DNA of 36,265 nt, taken from NCBI GenBank assembly GCA_016191015.1, contig JACPPM010000141.1, positions 1 to 36,265 of the forward strand, read 5' to 3'. The notes below the pieces were generated by a model. The model was not told where the DNA came from. It saw nothing but the letters and a program-made list of their open reading frames with translations, and ran no database searches. The stretch comes from Acidobacteriota bacterium (GTDB taxonomy: Bacteria; Acidobacteriota; CAIWXX01). This document shows positions 1-8,951 of this stretch, in pieces (the stretch's first letter is position 1; the number at the start of each line of letters is the position of its first letter). A program made the position numbers and the translations under genes.

Positions 1-147
1 TGCAGGAACGGAGCGGTCGCCTCGGACGATCAGAGTGCCTCGGAAGAACGCTCTCACGCTCCACGCTCCAGGCCCGAGAAGCGGGCCGGACGCTCTCACG
101 CGCGGCGGAGACGCAACCTTTTTGGTTGCGGCTCCGCCGCGTTGGGG
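1..147. repeat. Dispersed intergenic repeat, copy 1, with two hairpins
   Basis: Bases 1-70 match the reverse complement of 9923-9992 with about 7 mismatches, and the right part (CGCTCTCACGCGCGG, then CTCCGCCGCGTTGGGG) matches the rest of that copy. Copy 1 carries two extra segments that are both hairpins. The first, at 71-87, is a perfect 6-bp stem (GGCCCG/CGGGCC). The second, at 102-140, is a 17-bp stem with one mismatch and a TTTTT loop. No gene is visible in this stretch. Confidence 0.75.
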
Positions 148-170
148 ATGACTGCTCATATTTGTATGAT
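142..170 (+). promoter_or_regulatory. Candidate promoter of the metalloprotease gene
   Basis: TTGGGG at 142-147 and TATGAT at 165-170 are 17 bases apart, a standard sigma-70-like layout. Transcription would start near 177, leaving a leader of about 50 nt that contains the ribosome binding site AGGAGGGGAG (211-220). The -35 box overlaps the end of the dispersed repeat. Confidence 0.4.
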
Positions 171-226
171 AACGTGGGCGTGCTGAGACCAATTTGCGAG
201 AGATGATCGCAGGAGGGGAGTTATCG

Positions 227-3200
227 ATGTTGCCAAGGGTGCATTGTTTCGTCTTCATTATGACGTGCGCGTTCGTTTTCCAGACGTCGCCGCGGTGGGC
301 CGCGGGTGCAGTCTCGGCGGATGCAGTCTGGCGAAGCGTCGACGACGATCAGGTTGGCGGTGGGGACACCGTGCCGCCTCCACCGATTACACGCTACTCA
401 ACATTCCAGTTGAACCGCGGCAAGCTGGAATCAGTTCTGGATAAGGCGCCGATGGAGCTCAGCGTCGATGCCCGTAGGCTCGCGCCGATTCTCGACATCC
501 CGATGCCGGATGGCGGCTACGAGCGTTTCAGGGCGGTCGAATCGCCGATCATGGAAGCCGAACTGGGAGCGCGGTTCCCCGAGATCAAGACGTACAGCGC
601 ACAAGGCGTGGACGACCAGACGGCGGCCGCGCGATTCGACTGGACGCCCCTTGGTTTCCACGCAATCGTGACCTCCTCGAAGGGCACCAGCTACGTCGAC
701 CCGTACAGTCGAGGCGAGACGATGTACTACGTCTCGTACTACCGGCAAGACTACCTGCCTGCGGGAAAGCAGTTCTCGTGTCAGGCGGACGGCGCGTTCG
801 ACCTCTGGCCGGACTCCTCCCCAGCCGGCCTCGCTCCCCTCGCCCCGTCAGGCACGACATTGCGCACCTACCGCGTCGCCGTGGCCGCTACCGGCGAATA
901 CACGGCCGCCTATGGCGGCACGGTGGGCGGAGCGCTGGCGGGGATCACGACGACTGTGAATCGAGTGAACGCGATTTACGAACGTGAGGTGGCTGCGAGG
1001 ATGGTCCTCGTCGGAACCGAGACCTCGATCATCTACACTAATTCGGCGACGGATCCGTACACCAACAACAACGGCTCCACGATGCTGGGCCAGAACCAGA
1101 CCAACCTTGATAGTGTCATCGGAGACGCCAACTACGACATCGGCCATGTGTTCAGCACGGGTGGCGGAGGTGTCGCGTACCTCGGGGTTGTCTGCCAGTC
1201 GGGCTGGAAGGCGCGAGGTGTGACCGGATCTTCGAATCCCGTGGGGGACCCTTTCGACGTCGACTATGTCGCCCACGAGATGGGCCATCAGTTCGACGGA
1301 GACCACACCTTCAACGGCTCCACCGGGAGCTGCGGGGGCGGGAATCGATCGTCAACGGCGGCCTACGAGCCGGGTAGTGGATCGACGATTATGGCCTACG
1401 CCGGTATTTGCGGTTCGGAAGATCTGCAGCCGCACAGTGACGACTATTTCCACACCAAGAGCTTTGATCAGATCGCGGCGTTCATCACCTCGGGCGTCAC
1501 CTGCTCGGCCAACGCAGCCACCGGCAATAATCCGCCCACCATAGAAGCCGGGCCCAGCTACACGATACCAATCCGCACGCCGTTCGTTCTGACCGCCACC
1601 GGCAGCGACCCCGACGGAGACGGCCTCACATACTGCTGGGAGGAGTATGACCTGGGAACGCAGTCCCCGCCGAACACCGACAACGGAAGCCGACCGATCT
1701 TTCGTTCATTCCTGCCGGTCACCTTCCCCTCGCGCATGTTGCCCAGGCTGAGCGATGTCCTGTCGAACACATCCACACTGGGCGAGTCACTCCCCACAAC
1801 CAGTCGAACCATGACATTCCGATGCACCGCTCGCGACAACCGCGCAGGAGGTGGAGGAGTCAATTGGGATTCGACCCAGGTGACATCGGTCACTACGGCC
1901 GGACCCTTCGCAGTAACGGCGCCGAATACCGCCGTCAACTGGGGTCAGGGCACCGGCCAGAGTGTGACCTGGAATGTCTCTGGAACCTCGGCGGCGCCGA
2001 TCAGCACGGCGAACGTCAACATCCTGCTCTCAACCGACGGCGGGATCACCTTTCCGTACACACTCGCCTCCGGCACCCCCAACGACGGCGCCCAGACGAT
2101 CGTGGTCCCGGGTGCGACCACAGCGCAAGCACGTATCAAGGTCGAAGCCGCCGGCAACATCTTCTTCGACATCTCCGACACGAACTTCACCGTCTCGAGT
2201 GGCGGCTGCTCCACAATCACCCTTTCGCCATCGAGCCTCACGGCAGGGACGGTCGGCGCGTCATACAGTCAGACAGTGACCGCGAGCGGCGGCACGAGCC
2301 CATACTCGTACGCGCACACAGCCGGGACACTCCCGGCTGGCCTCTCCCTGTCGTCGGGGGGTGTCCTCTCCGGTACACCATCCCTCGCCGGCTCGTTTAC
2401 ATTTACCCTCACTGCCACCGATGCGGGCTCCTGCACCGGCTCGCATGGCTACACGATCGAGGTCACTGGATCTGCCTGTCTGACGATCAACCTCTCACCA
2501 GCCAGCCTTCCGGCAGGCACAGTAGGGACGCCATATAGTCAACCTGTCGCAGCGACGGGCGGCTCCGCACCGTACACCTACTCGCTCCTCTCCGGAGCCC
2601 TGCCACCGCCCCTATCACTCGCCCCGTCAGGGGCCATCACCGGGACGCCGGGTACCGCCGGAGTCTACTCGTTCACCATTCAGGCAAGCGATGCGGCAGC
2701 GTGTACGGGATCGAAAGCATTCGCACTCACAGTCAATGCGGGCGGATGTCCAACGGTTTCTCTCAGTCCATCGACTCTACCGTCCTCTGAGGTGGGAACG
2801 CCCTACAATCAAACTCTCACCGCCTCGGGCGGCTCGACCCCGTACACATACACGGTCGCCGCTGGCTCGCTTCCACCGGGAGTCGCCCTGTCACCCGGCG
2901 GCGTGCTCTCGGGGACGCCGACATCGGGGGGTGATTACGCCTTCAGTGTCGCCGCGACCGACGCCGCGGGCTGCGCGGGTGTCCAGGACTACAACTTGAC
3001 CGTCAGCGGTGGAGGCGGCTACCTCTACTTCGATGACTTCGAGGATGGAAGCGCCTCCGACTGGCGCCAGGTCGGAGGAACCTGGGGCGTTTCCGCTGGA
3101 GACTTGCGAGGCTCCGCGCGGAAGAAGACGGCGACGATTCTATCGCCGTTTGGTGGATGCACGGCGTGCACGGCCGAGACAGAGTGGCAGGTGACGACGG

Positions 3201-3541
3201 CGGGCGCTTCGGCGGCTCTGCTCGCCTGGTACGTGGACGGGGCCAACTACGTCCAGCTCGTCATGTCCGACTCGTCGAACAAGTGGACTCTCGAACAGTA
3301 CGCGGCCGGGAAGCGCGTCGCCTCAAGGAGCCGTCGCGGCCGTATCAGCCCCGGCAAGCTCTACCGAGTCGGCCTCTCGTACAATGGGACGTCCGTCACC
3401 GCCTCGGTTAACGGACGGTCCAAACTCACCATGCCCGCCGCGAGTGCGCCCACGGGGACGATCGGGCTCCGCGTGCCGTCGAGCGGCGGGAGGACGGCCA
3501 CCGCCACCTTCGAACAGATTGGGGTGAAGAGCAATCCCTGA
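227..3541 (+). CDS. Secreted reprolysin-like zinc metalloprotease with three Ig-like repeats
   Basis: Predicted secreted metzincin peptidase of 1104 aa. ATG 227 is chosen over upstream TTG 194 because AGGAGGGGAG lies 6 nt before it and the protein then begins with a signal peptide (MLPRVHCFVFIMTCAFVF...). The zinc site HEMGHQFDGDH is at residues 350-360, with His350, Glu351, His354 and His360, and a Met-turn follows at Met389 (STIMAYAG). This fits the M12B/reprolysin-like bacterial family. A linker domain follows, then three repeats of about 85 aa (roughly residues 670-930) starting SPSSL/SPASL/SPSTL and carrying 'LPAGLSLSSGGVLSGTP'-type motifs, which are putative Ig (He_PIG) domains. The last 180 residues look like a LamG/concanavalin-type beta domain. 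Substrate is unknown. Position 8 of the zinc motif is Asp rather than the usual Gly. The gene stands alone. Confidence 0.88.
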   Translation: MLPRVHCFVFIMTCAFVFQTSPRWAAGAVSADAVWRSVDDDQVGGGDTVPPPPITRYSTFQLNRGKLESVLDKAPMELSVDARRLAPILDIPMPDGGYERFRAVESPIMEAELGARFPEIKTYSAQGVDDQTAAARFDWTPLGFHAIVTSSKGTSYVDPYSRGETMYYVSYYRQDYLPAGKQFSCQADGAFDLWPDSSPAGLAPLAPSGTTLRTYRVAVAATGEYTAAYGGTVGGALAGITTTVNRVNAIYEREVAARMVLVGTETSIIYTNSATDPYTNNNGSTMLGQNQTNLDSVIGDANYDIGHVFSTGGGGVAYLGVVCQSGWKARGVTGSSNPVGDPFDVDYVAHEMGHQFDGDHTFNGSTGSCGGGNRSSTAAYEPGSGSTIMAYAGICGSEDLQPHSDDYFHTKSFDQIAAFITSGVTCSANAATGNNPPTIEAGPSYTIPIRTPFVLTATGSDPDGDGLTYCWEEYDLGTQSPPNTDNGSRPIFRSFLPVTFPSRMLPRLSDVLSNTSTLGESLPTTSRTMTFRCTARDNRAGGGGVNWDSTQVTSVTTAGPFAVTAPNTAVNWGQGTGQSVTWNVSGTSAAPISTANVNILLSTDGGITFPYTLASGTPNDGAQTIVVPGATTAQARIKVEAAGNIFFDISDTNFTVSSGGCSTITLSPSSLTAGTVGASYSQTVTASGGTSPYSYAHTAGTLPAGLSLSSGGVLSGTPSLAGSFTFTLTATDAGSCTGSHGYTIEVTGSACLTINLSPASLPAGTVGTPYSQPVAATGGSAPYTYSLLSGALPPPLSLAPSGAITGTPGTAGVYSFTIQASDAAACTGSKAFALTVNAGGCPTVSLSPSTLPSSEVGTPYNQTLTASGGSTPYTYTVAAGSLPPGVALSPGGVLSGTPTSGGDYAFSVAATDAAGCAGVQDYNLTVSGGGGYLYFDDFEDGSASDWRQVGGTWGVSAGDLRGSARKKTATILSPFGGCTACTAETEWQVTTAGASAALLAWYVDGANYVQLVMSDSSNKWTLEQYAAGKRVASRSRRGRISPGKLYRVGLSYNGTSVTASVNGRSKLTMPAASAPTGTIGLRVPSSGGRTATATFEQIGVKSNP

Positions 3542-3572
3542 GCCTCCTGGCAGCCGTCATTGAGTCACTATG

Positions 3573-3590
3573 GTCCCGGGGGGGCGGGAC
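3573..3590. terminator. Possible hairpin terminator after the metalloprotease
   Basis: GTCCCG (3573-3578) and CGGGAC (3585-3590) form a perfect 6-bp stem around a six-G loop, 32 nt after the stop codon. There is no T-run after it, so intrinsic termination is uncertain. Confidence 0.3.
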
Positions 3591-3664
3591 TTGCGGAAGC
3601 TCCCGCTACCGAATACATGGCATCGTCAAGCTCGAATTGTGGCGCCCGCATAGCTGTCTTTTTG

Positions 3665-3673
3665 TGGTATACT
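3665..3673 (+). promoter_or_regulatory. Extended -10 promoter of the transglycosylase gene
   Basis: TGGTATACT matches an extended -10 element (TGn followed by TATACT, 5 of 6 to TATAAT). No good -35 box sits 16-18 nt upstream, as is usual for extended -10 promoters. The predicted start is near 3680, giving a leader of about 14 nt that holds the GGAGGG at 3685-3690. Confidence 0.45.
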
Positions 3674-3693
3674 TGCCCAAATACGGAGGGAGG

Positions 3694-4413
3694 ATGCGGA
3701 TCGATCCGAGACCGCTCTCGATACTTGCCGCACTGGTGGTCGTGTCAGCGGTTCCTCTCCGTGCCGAGATCTACACGTACGTTGACGAAAAAGGCGTCTA
3801 CACGATCACAAATGTCCCTCCGCAAGGAGCAGTCACCGTCATCGAGGTGCTCCAGGATGCCGTCGAAGGGGTCGACACTGCCCCCGGGCCACTTGGGCTG
3901 AGGCCTGCCACCCCTCCGGAGACGTATGACACGAGCATTGACGAAACCTGCCGTGCACACGGGATTGACCCTGATCTGGTCAGGGCTTTGATCTGGGTGG
4001 AATCCAACTTCAACCCTCGTGCGGTATCGAACAAGGGTGCGCGCGGGCTCATGCAGCTCCTGCCCGAAACGGGAAGGCGATTCGGAGCGATGAACTTATT
4101 CGATCCGGCTGAAAACATTCGAGGCGGCGTCAAGTACCTGCGCTTCCTGATGGACTTGTTCAGCGGCAATACGCGTCTGTCGTTGGCGGCTTACAATGCG
4201 GGTGAGAACGCGGTGCAGCGCTACAACGGAATTCCACCCTACCGTGAGACGCAGGCGTACGTGAAGAGAATCGGTCAGATCTATGGGAAGGACTTGCGCC
4301 TGGCTGCGCAAGTCCCCATCTATCTCGTTCGGGATGCGGACGGCAACGTCGTCTACACCAACAACCCACCAAAGCCGTCCGCCGATCAGAAAGTCGAAAA
4401 GGTTCTCAAGTGA
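3694..4413 (+). CDS. Secreted lytic transglycosylase (SLT family) with DUF4124-like N-terminus
   Basis: Cleaves peptidoglycan glycan strands in the periplasm, predicted from the SLT domain. ATG 3694 is preferred to the upstream in-frame TTG at 3637 because GGAGGG precedes it and the product (239 aa) then starts with a clean signal peptide ending PLRA-EIYTY. Mature residues about 24-45 (EIYTYVDEKGVYTITNVPP) resemble the short DUF4124 beta module. The SLT domain follows: GIDPDLVRALIWVESNFNP with the likely catalytic Glu, then SNKGARGLMQLLPET and LSLAAYNAGENAVQRYNGIPP. A second 'YLVRDADGNVVYTNNPP' segment near the C-terminus echoes the N-terminal module, so the catalytic domain is flanked by two related short modules. 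The TPR/AIM24-like gene follows after 51 nt on the same strand. Confidence 0.9.
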   Translation: MRIDPRPLSILAALVVVSAVPLRAEIYTYVDEKGVYTITNVPPQGAVTVIEVLQDAVEGVDTAPGPLGLRPATPPETYDTSIDETCRAHGIDPDLVRALIWVESNFNPRAVSNKGARGLMQLLPETGRRFGAMNLFDPAENIRGGVKYLRFLMDLFSGNTRLSLAAYNAGENAVQRYNGIPPYRETQAYVKRIGQIYGKDLRLAAQVPIYLVRDADGNVVYTNNPPKPSADQKVEKVLK

Positions 4414-4464
4414 CTTTTCGCCTGCGACTCACGGCTTCCTGACGATCTCGGTTGCGCTTCTACC

Positions 4465-5985
4465 ATGACTGATACTCAAGTCTCCCCGGCGATCGACCAG
4501 GGCATCTTCCTACTGCATCGGAACAAGGGGCGCGAGTTCTTTCAGAGACAGCAGCTCGCCGACGCCGAGCGGGAGCTCGAAGCAGCTGTGAGAATCAGGC
4601 CCGAGGACGAACTGGTCCTCAATCTCCTCGGCATGGTCTACTTCCGCCTGAACAAACTGGATCAGGCCAGAGAGATCTACGAGAAGTTGATCCCCGGCAA
4701 CCCCTCCGTCTACAGCCTCCGGTCGAATCTGGGCCTCATCTACCTCAAGAAGAATCAGTACTCGGAGGCCCAGATCCACTTTGTCGAAGCCGCGCGCATC
4801 GAGCCGGCCAATTCCAAGGCCCACATGTACCTCGGGCTCATCTACGAGCGCCAGAAGAGGTACCTGCAGGCCTTGTCCGAATACAAGCTTGCGAAGAACG
4901 AAAAGATGGTGGCTCAGATCGAGCAGCTGTTGCGAATGTTCGCAGAACGGGGCGAGCCGCTGCCGGCTGCTGCAGCGGAGAAGGTCGAGCCGGCTGAATC
5001 CGCTGCCCCGGTCAAGAGCCCCCCGGTCGCAGCTGTCCCCGCACCGCTTCCACCGGCTGAGCACCGTCCGCCGGAGCTGCCTGAGCCGCCCGAGCCTGAG
5101 GTTTCCTTGCAGTTGCCCCGAGTCCTGCCCGAGTATATGAAGCAGACGGACTTCTTCAACCCGCAGAAGACCGCGGAGACCGAGGCTCAGGTCGAACGAG
5201 CGATTTCGGCGGTTCTCGGACCAACGGCACAAGCGCCGCCCCCGCCGCCGCCAGCCTCCGCTCCAATCTATCAAGCCGAAACACCCGCGCCGGCTGCCGT
5301 GGAGCCGGCGCCTCCAGACGTCGTCTCTTCCATACCGACGGAGGAAACACCGGTGCAACCGCCGCGTACCTCCTCGGCCGCCGAGTCCACCGACGCGCTG
5401 CAACGACTGAGGCTCGTGCCTCTGAACCTCGACCTCCTCACCCAACCCTCAGTCCCGTATCTCAAGTGTGGCGAGGATGAGTTCAGGATTGTGAACAAGA
5501 ACTACCTGGACATCGACTTCCAGGATGGCGTCGCAGCGAGCTCACAACGGCTCATCGGGGCCTGGGGCCTTGCCGACGCCGAGCCGTACGAGGGTATCGA
5601 TGGCCTCGTCTTCTACAGAAAGTCGGGTCGCGCCCTCTTGTATGAAGACCTGCTCCGCATCCACATCATCGATCTGACCGGCGATGTCTTCTTCGTGAAG
5701 CCTGGCTACGTGCTCGCGCTCCAGCCGACGCTGAGGGTGCACTGGGAGGATGCGGAGCTGTTCCGGTTTTTAAAGGTCGACGGAAAAGGAGTCGTAGCTC
5801 TTGCCATCAGCACCTCTCCGATCATCATAGCGATCGATGAGGATGCCCCGCTCCTCGTCGACACCAGCTATCTGGCCGCCATCAGCAGCGCCGGCCCGAT
5901 CCAGCTTGTGCCCTCCTCACGAGCGGGCTTCATCGAGGTGAGAGCCAGAGGTTCGGTCCTGCTCTACCCGGCCACGAGAATGTAG
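4465..5985 (+). CDS. TPR, proline-rich linker and AIM24-like domain protein
   Basis: A 506-aa protein with no signal peptide. Residues about 15-155 are four to five TPR helical hairpins (for example VLNLLGMVYFRLNKLDQARE and KAHMYLGLIYERQKRYLQAL). Residues about 160-310 are a low-complexity linker rich in Pro, Ala and Glu. Residues about 313-506 form a beta-rich domain resembling the AIM24/DUF124 family, with VPYLKCGEDEFRIVNKNY, SGRALLYEDLLRIHIIDLTG and FVKPGYVLALQPTLRV. AIM24-like domains are known as TRAP-like beta folds of poorly defined role, so function here is unknown; a scaffold for protein complexes is a guess. Start ATG 4465 has no obvious Shine-Dalgarno sequence. It may be co-transcribed with the transglycosylase upstream. 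Confidence 0.8.
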   Translation: MTDTQVSPAIDQGIFLLHRNKGREFFQRQQLADAERELEAAVRIRPEDELVLNLLGMVYFRLNKLDQAREIYEKLIPGNPSVYSLRSNLGLIYLKKNQYSEAQIHFVEAARIEPANSKAHMYLGLIYERQKRYLQALSEYKLAKNEKMVAQIEQLLRMFAERGEPLPAAAAEKVEPAESAAPVKSPPVAAVPAPLPPAEHRPPELPEPPEPEVSLQLPRVLPEYMKQTDFFNPQKTAETEAQVERAISAVLGPTAQAPPPPPPASAPIYQAETPAPAAVEPAPPDVVSSIPTEETPVQPPRTSSAAESTDALQRLRLVPLNLDLLTQPSVPYLKCGEDEFRIVNKNYLDIDFQDGVAASSQRLIGAWGLADAEPYEGIDGLVFYRKSGRALLYEDLLRIHIIDLTGDVFFVKPGYVLALQPTLRVHWEDAELFRFLKVDGKGVVALAISTSPIIIAIDEDAPLLVDTSYLAAISSAGPIQLVPSSRAGFIEVRARGSVLLYPATRM

Positions 5986-5992
5986 GTGTCGA

Positions 5993-6008
5993 GCGCACAA
6001 CGGTGCGC
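5993..6008. terminator. Hairpin between convergent genes
   Basis: GCGCAC-AACG-GTGCGC is a perfect 6-bp stem with a 4-nt loop. It fills nearly all of the 24-nt gap between the stop of the AIM24-like gene (+) and the stop of the TRAP permease gene (-). This position suits a bidirectional terminator, although neither side has a clear T-run. Confidence 0.4.
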
Positions 6009-6009
6009 G

Positions 6010-7881
6010 CTAGCCGACTTTCCCCAGCATCCTCAGCACGCCTGTCGTCATGGCAGGCAGGTACGTGATCATCAAGACCCCTGCGCCGAGGATGATGAGA
6101 AACGGCAGAACGTGGCGGTAGAGCTGTGGAAGCGGCTTTCCGAAGCGCGTCGAGGAGAGGAAGAGATTCAGCCCGACTGGAGGAAACAGGAAGCCGAGCT
6201 CCAGATTGGCCAGAAAGATAACCCCGAGGTGGATCGGGTCGATCCCGAATGCCGCCCCCATTGGGGCAATCAATGGCGTCAGAATGACGATCGCCGAGTA
6301 GATCTCGAGGACGCTGCCGAGGATCAACAGGATGACGTTGAGGATCAGAAGAAAGAGGATCGGCGAATGGATATGGGTCTGGACGGTCTCGAGCAGCCGG
6401 TCGGGGATCTGCGCGTCGACCAGGTAGCTGGTCAGGCCCATCGCCGTGCTCAGGAGCATGAGGACAGCGCCAACCAGGGACCCCGCCTTGACCAGGACGC
6501 TTGGCAGATCGCGCAGGAGATGCAGATCACGCATGAAGAGACACTCGATGACAACCGCATAGGCGCAGGCAGCTGCCGAAGCCTCCACCATTGAGGCGAC
6601 ACCGCTCGTGAACAGTGTCACGACCAACACCGGAACCGACAGCTCCCACTTGGCTTCCCACGCAGCGGACCCCAAAACTTTCCATGAAAACGGCTTCGTG
6701 CTCGACTGTTCGCGACGCCCCACGCGAATACCGTACGCGGCCACGAGGACGACGAGGAGCACGCCCGGGACGAAGCCCGCGAGGTAGAGCAAATCGGCGG
6801 GAACGCCCGCGACGACGCTGTAGAGTATGACCGGCAGGCTCGGCGGGAACAGCAGTCCCAGACTGCCGGCTGCCGTGACGAGCCCCAATGAGAATCGCTC
6901 GCTGTACCCCTCCTCTCGAAGCACGGGGTAAACAAGCCCGCCAAGTGCGATGATCGTGATCCCGGAGCCGCCGGTGAAGGATGTGAATACGGCGCACACC
7001 GCAGCGACCAGAACGGCGACGCCCCCGGGCATCCATCCGAACAGCGCGTCGAAGAAATGCACGAGCCTGTGCGATGCCCTCCCCTCGGCAAGGACGTACC
7101 CGCACGCCGTGAGAAGCGGGATCGCCGGCAGCGTCGGCGAGGCGACGAGCCTGTAGATCTCGGCTGAGACCGCGGAGACCGGGACGGCATCTTTGAAGAA
7201 GAGCAGGAGCGCCACGCCTCCCATGGCGACAAAAACCGGCGCACCCAGGAGAGCAGCGATCACAACGCCTCCCAGCAGAATCGGGGTCAGGCTTCCAGCA
7301 TGTGTGGGAAACAGGCCCATGGCAAAGACGGCCGCCACACCAGCGAAGGCCGCGATCTTCCCGGCGGCGCGATCAGAAGCCTGAATGCCGAAACGAAACG
7401 CGATGAGCGCCAGCGCGACCGGCATCACACACTCACTCACCCACTCCGGCAGACCGATCGGCAGGACTCGGCCGAGCTCACGGTCGGCGAGCACGAGCTG
7501 GTAGCTCGCGTAGGAGAGCACTGCGGCAACCGCCGCCGCCGTTGCGTAAGCGAAGATCTGCGCACCGCGCCGGAGCGCTCCTTCCCCAAGAACGGCCGAT
7601 GTCGAGGTCGAGAGCGTCAGGTGTTTCCTCTCGCGAGCCGCGAGGAGCCCGCCGAGGAATGCAAGCCAGAGCGTGAGCTGCTGCAGATACGAGGCCGACC
7701 CGGGAACGTGGAAGCCGCCGAGAGGCCTGCCGGCGATATCAATGAGAGGCAGGAGCGTCGCGAACCCGAACGCAGCCACCAGGAGCGCCTTCTCTATCTT
7801 GGTGGCAATCGCCCTACTCGTCACTCGCTTGCAGCGAGTGGCAGCGGCCGTGGCGAGATTCTTCAACCACCGAATCGTCAC
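6010..7881 (-). CDS. dctQM: TRAP transporter permease, DctQ and DctM fused
   Basis: Membrane component of a tripartite ATP-independent periplasmic transporter, which imports organic acids or similar solutes using an ion gradient. At 623 aa it is a fusion. Residues about 25-180 are the small four-helix DctQ-type subunit, including the motif LWLAFLGGLLAARERKHL. Residues about 195-620 are the large DctM-type subunit with many helices, including VPADLLYLAGFVPG and the C-terminal signature GVIFLANLELGFLFPPVGLN. Fusion of the two subunits is known in this family, including in TatT-associated systems. It is the last gene of the operon, 18 nt after dctP. The substrate cannot be read from the sequence. 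Confidence 0.92.
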   Translation of the reverse strand: MTIRWLKNLATAAATRCKRVTSRAIATKIEKALLVAAFGFATLLPLIDIAGRPLGGFHVPGSASYLQQLTLWLAFLGGLLAARERKHLTLSTSTSAVLGEGALRRGAQIFAYATAAAVAAVLSYASYQLVLADRELGRVLPIGLPEWVSECVMPVALALIAFRFGIQASDRAAGKIAAFAGVAAVFAMGLFPTHAGSLTPILLGGVVIAALLGAPVFVAMGGVALLLFFKDAVPVSAVSAEIYRLVASPTLPAIPLLTACGYVLAEGRASHRLVHFFDALFGWMPGGVAVLVAAVCAVFTSFTGGSGITIIALGGLVYPVLREEGYSERFSLGLVTAAGSLGLLFPPSLPVILYSVVAGVPADLLYLAGFVPGVLLVVLVAAYGIRVGRREQSSTKPFSWKVLGSAAWEAKWELSVPVLVVTLFTSGVASMVEASAAACAYAVVIECLFMRDLHLLRDLPSVLVKAGSLVGAVLMLLSTAMGLTSYLVDAQIPDRLLETVQTHIHSPILFLLILNVILLILGSVLEIYSAIVILTPLIAPMGAAFGIDPIHLGVIFLANLELGFLFPPVGLNLFLSSTRFGKPLPQLYRHVLPFLIILGAGVLMITYLPAMTTGVLRMLGKVG

Positions 7882-7899
7882 GATCCCACAGCACCGTTT

Positions 7900-8913
7900 C
7901 TACTGATGAGCTCTCTGCTTCCGATACTCATCCCGTGACTTCTTGGCTTCGTCGAACGCCGCTGCGGGCACGAAACTATCGCGCAACTGCGGATAGACAC
8001 CTTCAGCCGTCTTTCGCCAGAGATCCACAGCTTGCGGATCCAAGTGGACGACCGCGAGGCCGCGCTTCTGCATTGCCTCCACATCGAGAGGCGCCTTCTG
8101 GCGGATCTCGTCGCGCAGTCGCCGGCCTGCCGCGCGCGCGGCCACGAGGAGCGCAGGGCGAACGTCCGGCGGGACCCGTTCCCACGCGGCCTTCGAGACG
8201 ACGGTGGCTCCGATCAGCACTGCCCACCGCAGATCGGTCATGTTCTTGGCGTGGTTATACCACTGCAGAATGACGGCCGCCTGCGGGGGTGTCGGGAGGG
8301 CCGTGACGAGCCCGGTTTGGAGCGCCGTCGAGATTTCGGTCGCCGGAAGAGGCACGGGTCTGAAGCCCGCCGCCTTCCAGAGCTCGACCGTCTCCGTGTC
8401 GCCGGCCCCAGTGAAGAGCTTGAGTCCCTTCAGGTCCTCCGGCGTCCTGACCGGAGTCTTTGTGAAGAAGTGCACCCAGCCTGCGTCGGTCCAGTTGAGC
8501 ACGACGAATCCCTTCTGTTCGAAAATCCTCTCCAGCCCTGGGCTCATCTTCTCGAGCACCGCGTCGAGCTCCTCGTACGAGTCATACATCATCGGAATCT
8601 GGAGAGCCAGGATCGAGCGATCGATCTGAGCGAGTCCGAGGCTAGTCAGGAGCCCGGCGTTCAAGGTCCCTAGCCTCATCTTCCGTACCACGTCGCCGTC
8701 GTCTCCGGCGACCCCGCCGGGGTAAAGGGTGAGCGTCACCCGCCCGCCTGATACCGATTTCCACTTCTCGCCCATCTCCTGGAGAATCAAGTGCCAGGCG
8801 GATCCTTTGGGAGCGAGTGTGGCCATCTTCATGGGTTGGCCATACGAGCCGCTGGTGATGGCAAGCACTAATCCCGCACTGGTCAGCATCCTCGTGAGGC
8901 ATCGTTGAATCAC
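7900..8913 (-). CDS. dctP: TRAP transporter solute-binding protein (DctP family)
   Basis: Periplasmic ligand-binding subunit, 337 aa, in the usual size range. A signal peptide covers about residues 1-25 (MIQRCLTRMLTSAGLVLAIT...). The mature start KMATLAPKGSAWHLILQEMG is typical of DctP proteins, as are LYPGGVAGDDGDVVRKMRLG, PVRTPEDLKGLKLF and the LQTGLVTALPTPPQAA region. AAGGAG lies 8 nt before the ATG. It is the second gene of the operon, 38 nt after tatT. The Arg usually used to bind the substrate carboxylate cannot be assigned confidently without an alignment, so the ligand is left open. Confidence 0.92.
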   Translation of the reverse strand: MIQRCLTRMLTSAGLVLAITSGSYGQPMKMATLAPKGSAWHLILQEMGEKWKSVSGGRVTLTLYPGGVAGDDGDVVRKMRLGTLNAGLLTSLGLAQIDRSILALQIPMMYDSYEELDAVLEKMSPGLERIFEQKGFVVLNWTDAGWVHFFTKTPVRTPEDLKGLKLFTGAGDTETVELWKAAGFRPVPLPATEISTALQTGLVTALPTPPQAAVILQWYNHAKNMTDLRWAVLIGATVVSKAAWERVPPDVRPALLVAARAAGRRLRDEIRQKAPLDVEAMQKRGLAVVHLDPQAVDLWRKTAEGVYPQLRDSFVPAAAFDEAKKSRDEYRKQRAHQ

Positions 8914-8951
8914 GTCTGAGCTCCTTCCCAGAGGTCACGACCCCGTGGCAC

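Noticed and set aside
5986-6594. Plus-strand frame directly after the AIM24-like gene
   Set aside because: Lies wholly opposite the TRAP permease, is extremely polar, and has no ribosome binding site.
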